From an uncultured Prevotella sp. (GTDB lineage: Bacteria; Bacteroidota; Bacteroidia; Bacteroidales; Bacteroidaceae), in contig CAMHTW010000010.1 of the NCBI GenBank assembly GCA_946188165.1, forward strand, positions 1 through 64,000: a DNA stretch of 64,000 bases, written 5' to 3'. Position 1 is the first letter of the stretch; every line of letters starts with the position of its first letter. The translations under genes and the position numbers were made by a program. The notes under the pieces were generated by a model, which worked only from the letters and a program-made list of their open reading frames with translations, was not told the origin of the DNA and searched no databases. Of this stretch, positions 17,492 to 27,233 are shown piece after piece.

Positions 17492-19945
17492 CTATTTAGG
17501 TGCGACGATATTCTTCAACGACGAACCAAAGATGACATACTGGGTGTTACCTGCAATAGTTCCTTCATTCTGTCCCCAGAGGAAGGGCCAGTCATCGTAA
17601 TTCTCGAAGTGGTCAGGCTTGCGGAACAACAGACCAGGCGCCACGTTACCTGGGATAGCTGAAAAGTCTGCACGGTTGTTACCATAGAAGACCTGCTTGG
17701 GACGGGCGGCACCCACTACAGCCACAAACGAGTAGTTGTGGTACGGATGACAACCGTATAACCAATTGGCCACACGATAGACCTCGTCCTTGCTGACGAT
17801 GTCGGGATAGTAGATATGGGCATAGTTGACGGTAATGCCGAAATTCAGCACGGCATTGACACCTGCCCAGTTGCCCAAACCAATGGGTACACCGTATGGG
17901 TTCTGCGTGTCGAAACTATGGATATATTCATTGTACTTTTCTACAGCAGGACGTAGCTTCTGCTTATAGGCCTCGTCCTTCATAGGTATGGAGTCAAGAG
18001 CCGTTTGCAAATTACGGGCTACATTGCCAAGACCTGTCAACCAGTCGTTGTCAGCCTCAGCTTGACGGTCTCGACGGAATCGCGGCCCACGCTGAAGGGC
18101 TGTTGCCTCTTGGCGCAAGCGGTCTGCCTGCTTTTGTGCTCTGTCAGCCAGCTCGTCGTTAAAACCCTTGAGCACACGGGCTGCTGAGGTAAAGACACCC
18201 GCTGCCTGCAGGTCGAGACGGGGATTACGGTTCGTGAAAGCCCACATATCGTCGGGCGTACCACTACGCTTGCCGTCAGCACTAACCTCGTAAGGTTTCA
18301 GCGAAGGGTCGTAGTGCAGTCCATCTGTAATAGATGCTGCATCGCCCAAGTGATGATAGTTATCGAGTACGGAATTGGAGAGTGTCGATGACATGTGACC
18401 TATCTGCTCAGCCTGAGCCACGAGGTTCAGCACGCCATGTTCGATAAACTGCAGGATATCGGGTTTACCATCTGGACGATGCAGTTCTACGTAGCGCTGT
18501 TCCTGCGAGACAAAGGTCTCATCACGCTGGGGATGGAACAATTCCCATGTGCGGATGAAGTTCTGTACCACATTGATGTTCGAACCTGTCTCGATGTCGA
18601 AGTCGCCCGCATCGAAGAAGCCACCAACATTCAGACCAGGAATCAATTCGTAGGGCTTGTATTTTGTATCGGTGTTCTTTCCCTGACGGTGCAGATCGAA
18701 GTGGTCACTCTCCGGTGCCTGCAGATAACCCTCCTTGAAAGGTTCTCCATGCCACGTACGGTAGCCCTCCGTCACGTACATGTGGTTCATGTGGATTGGA
18801 ACCCACACATCTGTCGTAGCATCGGTAATCTTGTCGTACACGTGTTCGTCAATCAAGAAATCGTTCGTCTTGGTCTTGCCGTACTGGATGTAATAGACGC
18901 CAGGCTGACGGACACTTGAGAAGTCGAACTTCACATAATTATATTTATAATAAGGACCCCAGGTTTTGACGCCACTCCTGTAAGCCTCGGTAATGGTACC
19001 ATCAGGATTGAGGCGCATCAGACTGGCAGAACCATTCTGCATGGGGTCGTTCTTATCCAGTTCGATGACAGCTACCTTGGGCTGCTCAGGAGTGTAGCCA
19101 ACCTGTGAGAACCCGATGTTAGGTTCACGAATCCAACCTGGGATGGCGTAGGGCTCTACTGTCCATGTGACAACCTTACCCGTCTTACCTGCTGGTAATA
19201 CGCTACGCAACACGAACCAACCATTCTGTGCCAGCATACGTCCATCGTACAGTTTCAACTCAGCATCGTCACTCGAGATGCTGATCATGCGCTCAGGGGC
19301 ATCCGTAGCTACCGTAATGCGATGACCAGTCTCTAATGGCAGGGGGTCCACAAAGCGGTTGGTACCACGATCGTCGTAGGTCTTAAAGCCTTTGAACTGA
19401 CGGGGCTTCTCGCTATTGGGACGTGTGATGGTCTGACTGGTGGCATAACGAGGGAAGCGACCCAGACGGTTGTCCATCTGATAGGTCTTCAACCAATACT
19501 GTGAGGGCAAGAACTCAATATTCAGTCCTGCCTCACCAGCCAGCTTGGCTGGTACGGGCTTGTCCAACCAGACAGCAATCTCTACTGCCTTGCCTTTGGC
19601 TGTCACCACGATACGACTGTCGAAGTCGTAGTCATCATAGCGCAGAGCCACCTCGATGCTACCATTCTCTTTATCGACCTTACGACTGGTCATCTTTGGC
19701 ACCAGGTCCCACTGTTCTGGGGTGTTGTTCAGACGGATGGCTCCACCCTGTACGGTACGAACCCCGTGGTGGATAACCTCGATACCTGAGTTCTTTTCGT
19801 CGTTGAAGCCGCCGTTGAAACTATTGCTGAACACCAGCACGTTCACGCCCTGGCGTTCGAAATACTCAAGGTCGTTAAGTGTTAAGTCTTGTGCATAGCC
19901 GGTAACGACTGAAGCCAGTACCAGCATGAAGAGGTGTTGTCTCAT
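17492..19945 (-). CDS. Glycoside hydrolase family 9 protein with N-terminal Ig-like domain
   Basis: Signal peptide; GFSQVGYTPEQPKVAVIELD (CelD_N-like); LNVGGFFDAGDFDIETG and NWLYGCHPYHNYSFVAVVG catalytic-domain motifs. Confidence 0.77.
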   Translation of the reverse strand: MRQHLFMLVLASVVTGYAQDLTLNDLEYFERQGVNVLVFSNSFNGGFNDEKNSGIEVIHHGVRTVQGGAIRLNNTPEQWDLVPKMTSRKVDKENGSIEVALRYDDYDFDSRIVVTAKGKAVEIAVWLDKPVPAKLAGEAGLNIEFLPSQYWLKTYQMDNRLGRFPRYATSQTITRPNSEKPRQFKGFKTYDDRGTNRFVDPLPLETGHRITVATDAPERMISISSDDAELKLYDGRMLAQNGWFVLRSVLPAGKTGKVVTWTVEPYAIPGWIREPNIGFSQVGYTPEQPKVAVIELDKNDPMQNGSASLMRLNPDGTITEAYRSGVKTWGPYYKYNYVKFDFSSVRQPGVYYIQYGKTKTNDFLIDEHVYDKITDATTDVWVPIHMNHMYVTEGYRTWHGEPFKEGYLQAPESDHFDLHRQGKNTDTKYKPYELIPGLNVGGFFDAGDFDIETGSNINVVQNFIRTWELFHPQRDETFVSQEQRYVELHRPDGKPDILQFIEHGVLNLVAQAEQIGHMSSTLSNSVLDNYHHLGDAASITDGLHYDPSLKPYEVSADGKRSGTPDDMWAFTNRNPRLDLQAAGVFTSAARVLKGFNDELADRAQKQADRLRQEATALQRGPRFRRDRQAEADNDWLTGLGNVARNLQTALDSIPMKDEAYKQKLRPAVEKYNEYIHSFDTQNPYGVPIGLGNWAGVNAVLNFGITVNYAHIYYPDIVSKDEVYRVANWLYGCHPYHNYSFVAVVGAARPKQVFYGNNRADFSAIPGNVAPGLLFRKPDHFENYDDWPFLWGQNEGTIAGNTQYVIFGSSLKNIVAPK

Positions 19946-19978
19946 ATTTAAATAGTTTCTTGTGTTATAGCGTATGGC

Positions 19979-21166
19979 TTAGCCTCTTGCCATTTGATAG
20001 ATAGCTTCCATATCCTCAGCCTTCAGCACCTTCAGACCTCCACAAGTGGCAGTATAGTTACGGCTACACTTACGCGTCATCTCCTTGATTTCGTCATCGG
20101 TGATGTCACGGCCTATCAGTTCCTTGATATTAATAGGCATGCCAATGGCATGGTAGAAGCGCTCGACAGCCTCGATACCTTTCAGTGCCGTGCCTTCAGG
20201 GTCGGTAAAGTCGTTGGGCACATCCATCACGTTGACGGCAAAGCGTACGAAGCGACTCAGGTTCTCATGCATCGTATAGCGCGCCCAACTGGGCCAGATG
20301 GCAGCGAGTCCTGCACCATGCGTCACGTCGAACATACCACTGAGCTCGTGCTCCAGCTGGTGGGTGGCCCAGTCCTCCTGTACGCCCTTGCCCAACAGTC
20401 CCCAGTGGGCCACACTGCCGCCCCACATAATCTGCGCACGCTGGCGATAGTCCTCGGGATTCTTCAGCACATCGAACACGGCAGTCTTGATGCGACGCAG
20501 CGTAGCCTCAGCCAAATCGGTGGTCAGGTCCATGTCGTCATCCTTGGTGAAGTAGCGCTCAAAGATGTGCATCATCATATCGGTCACACCAGCTGCCGTC
20601 TGATAAGGAGGCAGGGTAAAGGTGCGACAGGGGTTCATGATGGCAAACTTGGGACGCGACATATTGTTGCCGTAACCCAACTTCACGTCACCATCCTCAT
20701 TGGTAATCACGGAGGCCTCACTCATCTCACTGCCAGCAGCAGGGATGGTCAGCACCGAGGCAACGGGCAGCATGGTCTTGGGAGCTTCGACCTTACCGAG
20801 ATACAAGTCCCACACGTCATCCTCCATGCACACACCGTATGCGATGCACTTCGCTGAATCGATGACGGAACCGCCACCCACGGCAAGAATGAAATCGACA
20901 CCCTCCTGGCGACACAGTTCAATACCTTTCTTTGCTAATGACAGACGCGGATTGGGTACCACACCACCCAACTTGACATAGGCTACCCCACCCTCGTCAA
21001 GCAGACCACAAATCTTGTCGAGCAGGCCCGAGCGCTCAGCACTCTTGCCACCATAGTGTACCAGCACCTTCGTACCACCATATTTCTTGACTAGAGCAGC
21101 CACCTGCTCCTCTGACTCTTTTCCAAACACCACCTCAGTCGGTGCATAATAATTAAAATCTCTCAT
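19979..21166 (-). CDS. Iron-containing alcohol dehydrogenase (butanol dehydrogenase-like)
   Basis: MRDFNYYAPTEVVFGKESEEQVA, AVGGGSVIDSAKCIAYG, HQLEHELSGMFDVTHGAGLAAIWPSW. Confidence 0.87.
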   Translation of the reverse strand: MRDFNYYAPTEVVFGKESEEQVAALVKKYGGTKVLVHYGGKSAERSGLLDKICGLLDEGGVAYVKLGGVVPNPRLSLAKKGIELCRQEGVDFILAVGGGSVIDSAKCIAYGVCMEDDVWDLYLGKVEAPKTMLPVASVLTIPAAGSEMSEASVITNEDGDVKLGYGNNMSRPKFAIMNPCRTFTLPPYQTAAGVTDMMMHIFERYFTKDDDMDLTTDLAEATLRRIKTAVFDVLKNPEDYRQRAQIMWGGSVAHWGLLGKGVQEDWATHQLEHELSGMFDVTHGAGLAAIWPSWARYTMHENLSRFVRFAVNVMDVPNDFTDPEGTALKGIEAVERFYHAIGMPINIKELIGRDITDDEIKEMTRKCSRNYTATCGGLKVLKAEDMEAIYQMARG

Positions 21167-21233
21167 TTTCTTATAAATTTTGTACACAGAGACTCAATTT
21201 CTCATTTTCTCAATTTCTCATTTTCTCAATTTC

Positions 21234-21743
21234 TCAATTTCTCAATTGAACAATCCCCCATGTTCCGAACAACATGAGAAGCAATCCAGGCCAACCAATG
21301 GTAAAGTCGGCTATCGTAGCAGCAATTCCACCAGTCAGGATGAACTCACCCAGACAACCAATAGCCATGCTGACAAGGATGACACCAATCAACAGAGACA
21401 GGCTGACGGTCTTGAAATGCTGGGCAACGAGTCCTGCGACAAGGGCCAGAGTGACCAGCTTGAAGGTCATGACGGGCATAACCTCCCAAGCGGGCATACC
21501 AGTAACGGCATGATTGACCAACGGTGAGGCAAGGGCTGCCAACAACCCCGTCTTCCATCCAAACTTATAGGATCCGGCAAGGATGACCAGCGACAGCGGT
21601 GCAAAGATGATGCCTCCCTGCGGAATAAGGTGGAACAACTGAGGCAGTATCAAGTTGCAAGCCACGAACACCGTTGCCCACAGATACGTCTTTGCCTCGT
21701 CATAATCGAGTGAATAAAGTCTTACATTTGCTTCCATAATCAT
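21234..21743 (-). CDS. ECF-type transporter S component-like membrane protein
   Basis: Small multi-TM protein with GGIIFAPLSLVILAGSYKFGWKTGLLAALASPLVNHAVTG. Confidence 0.6.
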   Translation of the reverse strand: MIMEANVRLYSLDYDEAKTYLWATVFVACNLILPQLFHLIPQGGIIFAPLSLVILAGSYKFGWKTGLLAALASPLVNHAVTGMPAWEVMPVMTFKLVTLALVAGLVAQHFKTVSLSLLIGVILVSMAIGCLGEFILTGGIAATIADFTIGWPGLLLMLFGTWGIVQLRN

Positions 21744-21802
21744 TTTTTTATTAATTTCTCATTATCTCATTTTCTCAATTTCTCATTTTCTCAATTTCTC
21801 AT

Positions 21803-23680
21803 TTAGAATTCAAAGCTCACGCCTCCCATGAACGTAGCCCGCGGCATGGGGTAGCCGAGATTGATCTCGTACTTCTGTGCCAACAGGTTTTCGCCACGTA
21901 CCCAGAGGCTTAGGGCTTTCGTAGCAGCGTAGGTAACGCTGGCATCCAGCAGGCAGAAGTTCTCTTTCGTCTCGTTGTCGCCAACCGCCGTATAGAGATG
22001 GTTCACATACTGAGCGCCCAACGTAGCCAACCACTTGTCGTGATGATAGTCGATACCCAGATAACATGTGGCCTCAGGAGCTGCCACAATCTTGTTCTTC
22101 ATGTGCAGGTACGAGGCGTTACCCTTAATCGTGAAACTGGGACAAATAGGATATTTTACTTCTAGTTCTGCACCATAATTTTCGATTTCACCCGTATTCA
22201 CGTTCTTCATATTGATGGTCTGAATCATGTTGTCGCCCTTGATATAAAAGAGGTTCACACCATAGTTCAGGCCTCCGTCCAGACGATGACGCCACGACAG
22301 TTCGTAGTTCCACAGACGTTCTGGCTCCAGCTCTTCGTTGGCTGACTTATACAGATACATCTCCTTAGGATTGGCACGACGGAAACCCTTGCTGGCCATA
22401 GCCTTTATCTCGCCTGTAGCGATGGGACGGACAACGATACCACCCTGGGGAATCCACTCACTGCCAGCCACAGAGTGGTGGTCGTAGCGCAGACCTGCAT
22501 CAATGGTCAGCCATTCTGTCAGGTCCTGACGGAAATCTACATAACCAGCGATATCATTGGCATGCGAATGACAGCTCTGCATCTGACGCTGCTGGGTGTT
22601 GACCACATCGCCCGTCTCACGATTGGTATAGTAGGCACGTCCATAGATGTGCTGATAGTCAACACCAACGGTAGTGCGGTTGCCTTCAAACAACTGGGCT
22701 GACTGGTACAAAGAAACGCCAGACACGGCATCCTTCGAACGGAACAGGTCTGTCTGGGGAGTACCACCTTCAGCATTATAGCCGTCATTAATCTTATGGC
22801 GTCCAAAGTTCGAATAGACGCTCAGTGCACCACTGGTACAACCATAGTTGTTGCTCAGCGTGGCTGATACCTCACCACGGGTAATCCACTGGTCGTTCTC
22901 CAGTTTCAACTGACTTTCAGCACCAGGGTTCGAAGCATTCCAATGTGTCACATTACCACTCAGCGAAGCCTTCCAATTCTCGTTCAGGTCATAGCCCAAA
23001 TTCAGGTAGCCGCCATACTGCTCGAAACCCATATTGGGACGATGGTTGTCTGTACGTCCATACTGTGCAGCAATGGTACTGCTGAACTTACCGCTGCGCA
23101 CCTGGTTCGAGGCCTCAGCCTGTACGGTACCCCAGCTGCCTGCAGCAATGGTTGCGTTTGTCGCGATATGATCGCCACCTAACGGACGACGCGTCACGAT
23201 ATTGATGACACCACCCATGGCATTCGAGCCATAGAGCACAGAGGCAGGACCACGCAACACCTCTACCCGCTCTGCCATCAGGGTCTGATAGCTGTCGCTG
23301 AGAGGGTGACCATAGATGCCCTGATACTGCGGATGCCCGTCGATGAGTACCATCAACTGACCCGTTCCACCAGAAATACCACGCAGGCTGATACCACCTG
23401 CTGCACCCGTCGAGACACCATAGCCCATCATCGAGCGTGAGGTGACAAAGAGTCCCGGCACCTGTTGCATCACCGTTGGCAGGATGCTCGTCTGGTGTTG
23501 CTTCGTCAAGGCTTCACGACTGATAACGGTGACTGTCATAGGCAGGTGACGCACATCAACAGCGTTACGCGTACCAGTTACCACTACTTCTTGCAAGGCC
23601 AGCGAGTCAGCTGTCGACTGCGCCCTTACAGGGCTAAATAAAAAAGAACAAATAATAAATAAAAAATAATGTCGTTTCAT
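21803..23680 (-). CDS. TonB-dependent receptor
   Basis: TonB-box-like LQEVVVTGTR, plug VEVLRGPASVLYGSNAMGGVINIVTR, C-terminal barrel ending FEF. Confidence 0.9.
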   Translation of the reverse strand: MKRHYFLFIICSFLFSPVRAQSTADSLALQEVVVTGTRNAVDVRHLPMTVTVISREALTKQHQTSILPTVMQQVPGLFVTSRSMMGYGVSTGAAGGISLRGISGGTGQLMVLIDGHPQYQGIYGHPLSDSYQTLMAERVEVLRGPASVLYGSNAMGGVINIVTRRPLGGDHIATNATIAAGSWGTVQAEASNQVRSGKFSSTIAAQYGRTDNHRPNMGFEQYGGYLNLGYDLNENWKASLSGNVTHWNASNPGAESQLKLENDQWITRGEVSATLSNNYGCTSGALSVYSNFGRHKINDGYNAEGGTPQTDLFRSKDAVSGVSLYQSAQLFEGNRTTVGVDYQHIYGRAYYTNRETGDVVNTQQRQMQSCHSHANDIAGYVDFRQDLTEWLTIDAGLRYDHHSVAGSEWIPQGGIVVRPIATGEIKAMASKGFRRANPKEMYLYKSANEELEPERLWNYELSWRHRLDGGLNYGVNLFYIKGDNMIQTINMKNVNTGEIENYGAELEVKYPICPSFTIKGNASYLHMKNKIVAAPEATCYLGIDYHHDKWLATLGAQYVNHLYTAVGDNETKENFCLLDASVTYAATKALSLWVRGENLLAQKYEINLGYPMPRATFMGGVSFEF

Positions 23681-23728
23681 TTCTACTTTAGTCTTTTGTA
23701 TTTCTTAATTTCTCATTTATTTCATTTC

Positions 23729-24742
23729 TCATTTGGCGCGAAGCGCCTTAGTACTGTCTCTCAGTTCCAGCCGTGCCTTTACCACGACATGCTGCACACT
23801 GTCGTCCCCATTCATTTGGTCTAACAACAGACGGAAAGCCTTACAGCCTATTTCCCTCAGGTTCTGACGGACGAACGATATACGCGGATGCGACATTTCT
23901 GACACCCAGTCACTCATATAGCCTACTACTGCCACTTCATCAGGAATACGTTTTCCACTATTGGTCAACGCCTGCAGGGCTGAGATAGCCAATAACCCAT
24001 GGGCAGCAAGGATAGCATCCGGGGGCTCTGGCAGTCGCAGCAGGTCGAGTGTATCGCTCAACCCTGAATTAAAACTGATATGATGACTCTTCACCAGTTC
24101 TGTACGGATAGGTATTCCCCGTTCGCGCAACGCCTCCAGATAGCCGTGCTTACGATCTATCATCTGTTTCTGCTGGTTAGGGCCACCCAGGAAAGCAATG
24201 CGGCGTGCCCCACCATCGATGAGGCAGTTGGTAGCCTCACGTGCTGAAGCAGCATCGTTGATGATGACTGACGAGATGTCCAAATCTGGAGCCCTGTCGA
24301 ACAGCACCACAGGCATGTGGGCCTTCTTCAGCTGTCTCAGGTGACGGAAATCTACCGTGTCCTGCGACAAACAGATGATGATACCTTCTACATGCATGTT
24401 CACCAACATCTCTAAACAGTTCGCCTCATTCTCGTAGGTGTCGTCCGTGTCCGTAATGATGCACATATACCCTGCATTACGCGCCTCCGCCTCAATACTC
24501 TTCACGATATGGGCATACTGGTTGTACGACACGTCAGGCACCACGATGCCTATGATTCGTGTTGTGTCATAACGCAGACTCAGGGCAAAGGGGTTGGGAC
24601 GGTAGCCCGACTCCTCAGCCAACTTCTCAATTTGCTGCTTCAGTTCAGGGCTCACACCATCCAATCCGCGCAGTGCTCGCGACACTGTGCTGACGTTGAC
24701 ACCTAACTGACGGGCTATATCTCGCTGCGATATCCGTTTCAT
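23729..24742 (-). CDS. LacI family transcriptional regulator
   Basis: MKRISQRDIARQLGVNVSTVSRALRGLDGVSPELK HTH plus periplasmic-binding-like domain. Confidence 0.92.
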   Translation of the reverse strand: MKRISQRDIARQLGVNVSTVSRALRGLDGVSPELKQQIEKLAEESGYRPNPFALSLRYDTTRIIGIVVPDVSYNQYAHIVKSIEAEARNAGYMCIITDTDDTYENEANCLEMLVNMHVEGIIICLSQDTVDFRHLRQLKKAHMPVVLFDRAPDLDISSVIINDAASAREATNCLIDGGARRIAFLGGPNQQKQMIDRKHGYLEALRERGIPIRTELVKSHHISFNSGLSDTLDLLRLPEPPDAILAAHGLLAISALQALTNSGKRIPDEVAVVGYMSDWVSEMSHPRISFVRQNLREIGCKAFRLLLDQMNGDDSVQHVVVKARLELRDSTKALRAK

Positions 24743-25059
24743 CGTTCTATTAATAGTGCAAAGCCACACTCTGACATAGTCAGAGATTGACCCTACAAAG
24801 ATACGACTATCTTTTTAAATATAACGCAACTACAAGTCAAAATGTTGCGCAATGCGTTGCGTAAATTAAATGCCACTTACTTTTTTCAAGCAAGTGACAC
24901 CTCGTGTTTGTCCATTAGATTATATCATGTGGAACTAATATATTTCATCATTTGTGCTGGTTCCTGTTGCAAAAATATGGAATATCCCATAATCTGCAAA
25001 AAGAAACTGTCACAAATCCTACGCAATGCGTTGCGCTGTTACGCAACATTCGCCTGCCA

Positions 25060-25365
25060 CTATATTTCAAAGTCGAGACAAGAACGTTGTACAGTATAAG
25101 GACGTACTTTACCGTTTGCCACAGCCACATGTTCAGGATGCACGGCATAGCCCTTCAGTGCCGCTTCGTTCTCTAATGTGCTGTCGAGCATCACGTCAGC
25201 ATTCGACGAGGCCAAACGTCCGTCGATATGTACTTTTACATCGATGAGTCCAGGTACTTTGCCTACTAAAGCTTCCAAACCTGCCTTAATACCTGCCTTA
25301 ACGGCCTTCTTCTCTTCTTCTGAGAGTTCTGGATTCAGTTTCCAGAGAATTACATGTTTTACCAT
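25060..25365 (-). CDS. Dabb (stress-responsive alpha/beta barrel) domain protein
   Basis: MVKHVILWKLNPELSEEEKKAVKAGIKAGLEALVGKVPGLIDVKVH. Confidence 0.83.
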   Translation of the reverse strand: MVKHVILWKLNPELSEEEKKAVKAGIKAGLEALVGKVPGLIDVKVHIDGRLASSNADVMLDSTLENEAALKGYAVHPEHVAVANGKVRPYTVQRSCLDFEI

Positions 25366-25401
25366 AATATACATTAAAAATTATACATTAAACATTAAAT
25401 T

Positions 25402-26877
25402 TCAGAAGGGTGGCGGTGAGACGAGGTGCATCTCCCGACCTGTGATGGAGTGATGAAACCATATTTCTGCGGCATGTAGCATGAGTCGCTCGCCCTTGGT
25501 GCCATAGAGTTCGTCGCCCACGATGGGGCGTCCCAATCCGTCTGGATGTGCACAGTGGATGCGCAACTGGTGGGTACGCCCCGTCTGCGGATAGAGAGCT
25601 ACCATATTAGGACTGATAAACTCGTAATCTGTCACCGCTCGCTTTCCATGTTCCATATCCACAACTTGTCGAGGACGGTTCATGGGGTCAGGCCGCAAAG
25701 GCAACTCAATCCGCCCCTTTCCCCCTTCCATCTTACATCTTCCATCATCCATCTTACATCTTCCCTCTAACCTCGCTATATACTTCTTTTTTACCTGATG
25801 TTTAATGAACTGCTCCTGCAGCGCACGATACACTTCTGGCGTCTTGGCAACAATCAGCAGTCCGCTGGTTCCCATATCCAAACGGTGAGCCACCTTGCTA
25901 TCAGGATAACGTTCCTGCATCACCGTCTCGACGGAGTATTGCTCGATGCGTCCTGGCACAGACAACAAGCCACTGGGTTTATCGACCACCAACAGCCAGT
26001 CGTCCTCATAAACGATAGGGATGTCCATTTTCTGAAAACCTAACAATTCTGGGTCAGGATCAACTTCCAACCCCTGCAACATCCACGTCAAAATAGGTTT
26101 ACATTTTCCGCGACAAGCAGGATAGTAATTCAAGTGCTGGCGCAACTCCGTCTTTGTCGATTGCCCCCACCAGAATTCTGCCATACAAACAGGCTTCAAT
26201 CCGTTCTGATAGGCATATTGCAACAGTTTTGGCGCACAGCAGTCGCCCGTACCACCAGGGGGCATTGGAAACTTCTTCCTCAACTTGGGCTTGTCGTAGT
26301 ACGACTGCCAAATATCTACCAAATCTTTTACCTCTCCTCGCGCATTCAGCAGCTGGTATTGATGGAACAACCAATCTTGTAAATTTTGTGACAATTCTTT
26401 AGAAGTCTGAGGGCTGATGGCTGAAGTCTGAGAGATAATCCGTTCCTGGGTTTTGAAGTAGCCATCAGGTTGCTGGGCATCATACACAGGAGGCACGAAA
26501 TAATCCCAGTCGTTCCTGCCAGCCAACAAACCGCTATAAGCCGCCAAGAAACCAAAACCCACCCCCAGCCCCTCCCGAACGGGAGTGGAGACACCGCATA
26601 GGGAACCCGTCTCGCTGTGCTGTGCAGCCATAGAGTAATTTGACTCCCCTCCCGCTCGGGAGGGGCTGGGGGTGGGTTCTGCGCTGGGGGTGGGTTCTAC
26701 CACCAGCACGCCAAACATCTTGCCACAGTCCGCATCCGTCCTAATGATTTCGTGTTCAGCAATATACTGCTGCACCTCCTTAGCCGCCAATTGGCACAAA
26801 GGATGGGGCTCGTAGCAGAAAGGGTACGTAAACCGTTCTGGCTTCGGAATGTCTGTATGTAGTGGATGAACAACCAT
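25402..26877 (-). CDS. RluA-family pseudouridine synthase with N-terminal extension
   Basis: VVDKPSGLLSVPG, VAHRLDMGTSGLLIVAKT, PQTGRTHQLRIHCAH motifs. Confidence 0.88.
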   Translation of the reverse strand: MVVHPLHTDIPKPERFTYPFCYEPHPLCQLAAKEVQQYIAEHEIIRTDADCGKMFGVLVVEPTPSAEPTPSPSRAGGESNYSMAAQHSETGSLCGVSTPVREGLGVGFGFLAAYSGLLAGRNDWDYFVPPVYDAQQPDGYFKTQERIISQTSAISPQTSKELSQNLQDWLFHQYQLLNARGEVKDLVDIWQSYYDKPKLRKKFPMPPGGTGDCCAPKLLQYAYQNGLKPVCMAEFWWGQSTKTELRQHLNYYPACRGKCKPILTWMLQGLEVDPDPELLGFQKMDIPIVYEDDWLLVVDKPSGLLSVPGRIEQYSVETVMQERYPDSKVAHRLDMGTSGLLIVAKTPEVYRALQEQFIKHQVKKKYIARLEGRCKMDDGRCKMEGGKGRIELPLRPDPMNRPRQVVDMEHGKRAVTDYEFISPNMVALYPQTGRTHQLRIHCAHPDGLGRPIVGDELYGTKGERLMLHAAEIWFHHSITGREMHLVSPPPF

Positions 26878-26882
26878 CGATG

Positions 26883-26914
26883 CAAAGGTACGATTAAGCG
26901 AGCAAAAAAACAAA
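26883..26914 (-). promoter_or_regulatory. Bacteroidetes-type promoter TTTG-N20-TACCTTTG for the pseudouridine synthase gene
   Basis: Exact motif and spacing directly before the start codon. Confidence 0.6.
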
Positions 26915-27116
26915 TTTATTTGGATTTTTTTCGAGCGCAGTACCTTCTCGGAACGAATAGATACAAACTTTTTTTGACCAAGCCAACACCTTAACCTTTA
27001 TTAACGAAGCGTCGAAACACACACCACAAAGTTGATAAAAAAGCATAAAAAAACGTTGATAATATTAAGAAAATCAAGAAAAATGGGACTTTTGTAGAAA
27101 AAAACTGCAATTTTTC

Positions 27117-27147
27117 TTGGAAGTTTCAAAAAAAAACTCTATATTTG
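27117..27147 (+). promoter_or_regulatory. Bacteroidetes-type promoter TTG-N20-TATATTTG upstream of the pilus-like locus
   Basis: TTG at 27117 and TATATTTG at 27140-27147, about 85 bp before the first start. Confidence 0.6.
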
Positions 27148-27233
27148 CGCTCTATAACAATAACGTACGCGAATTAAACAACCATGCGTATGCAAATATA
27201 GAGGACAGAATTAACGTATTTTATAAGTTTGAA

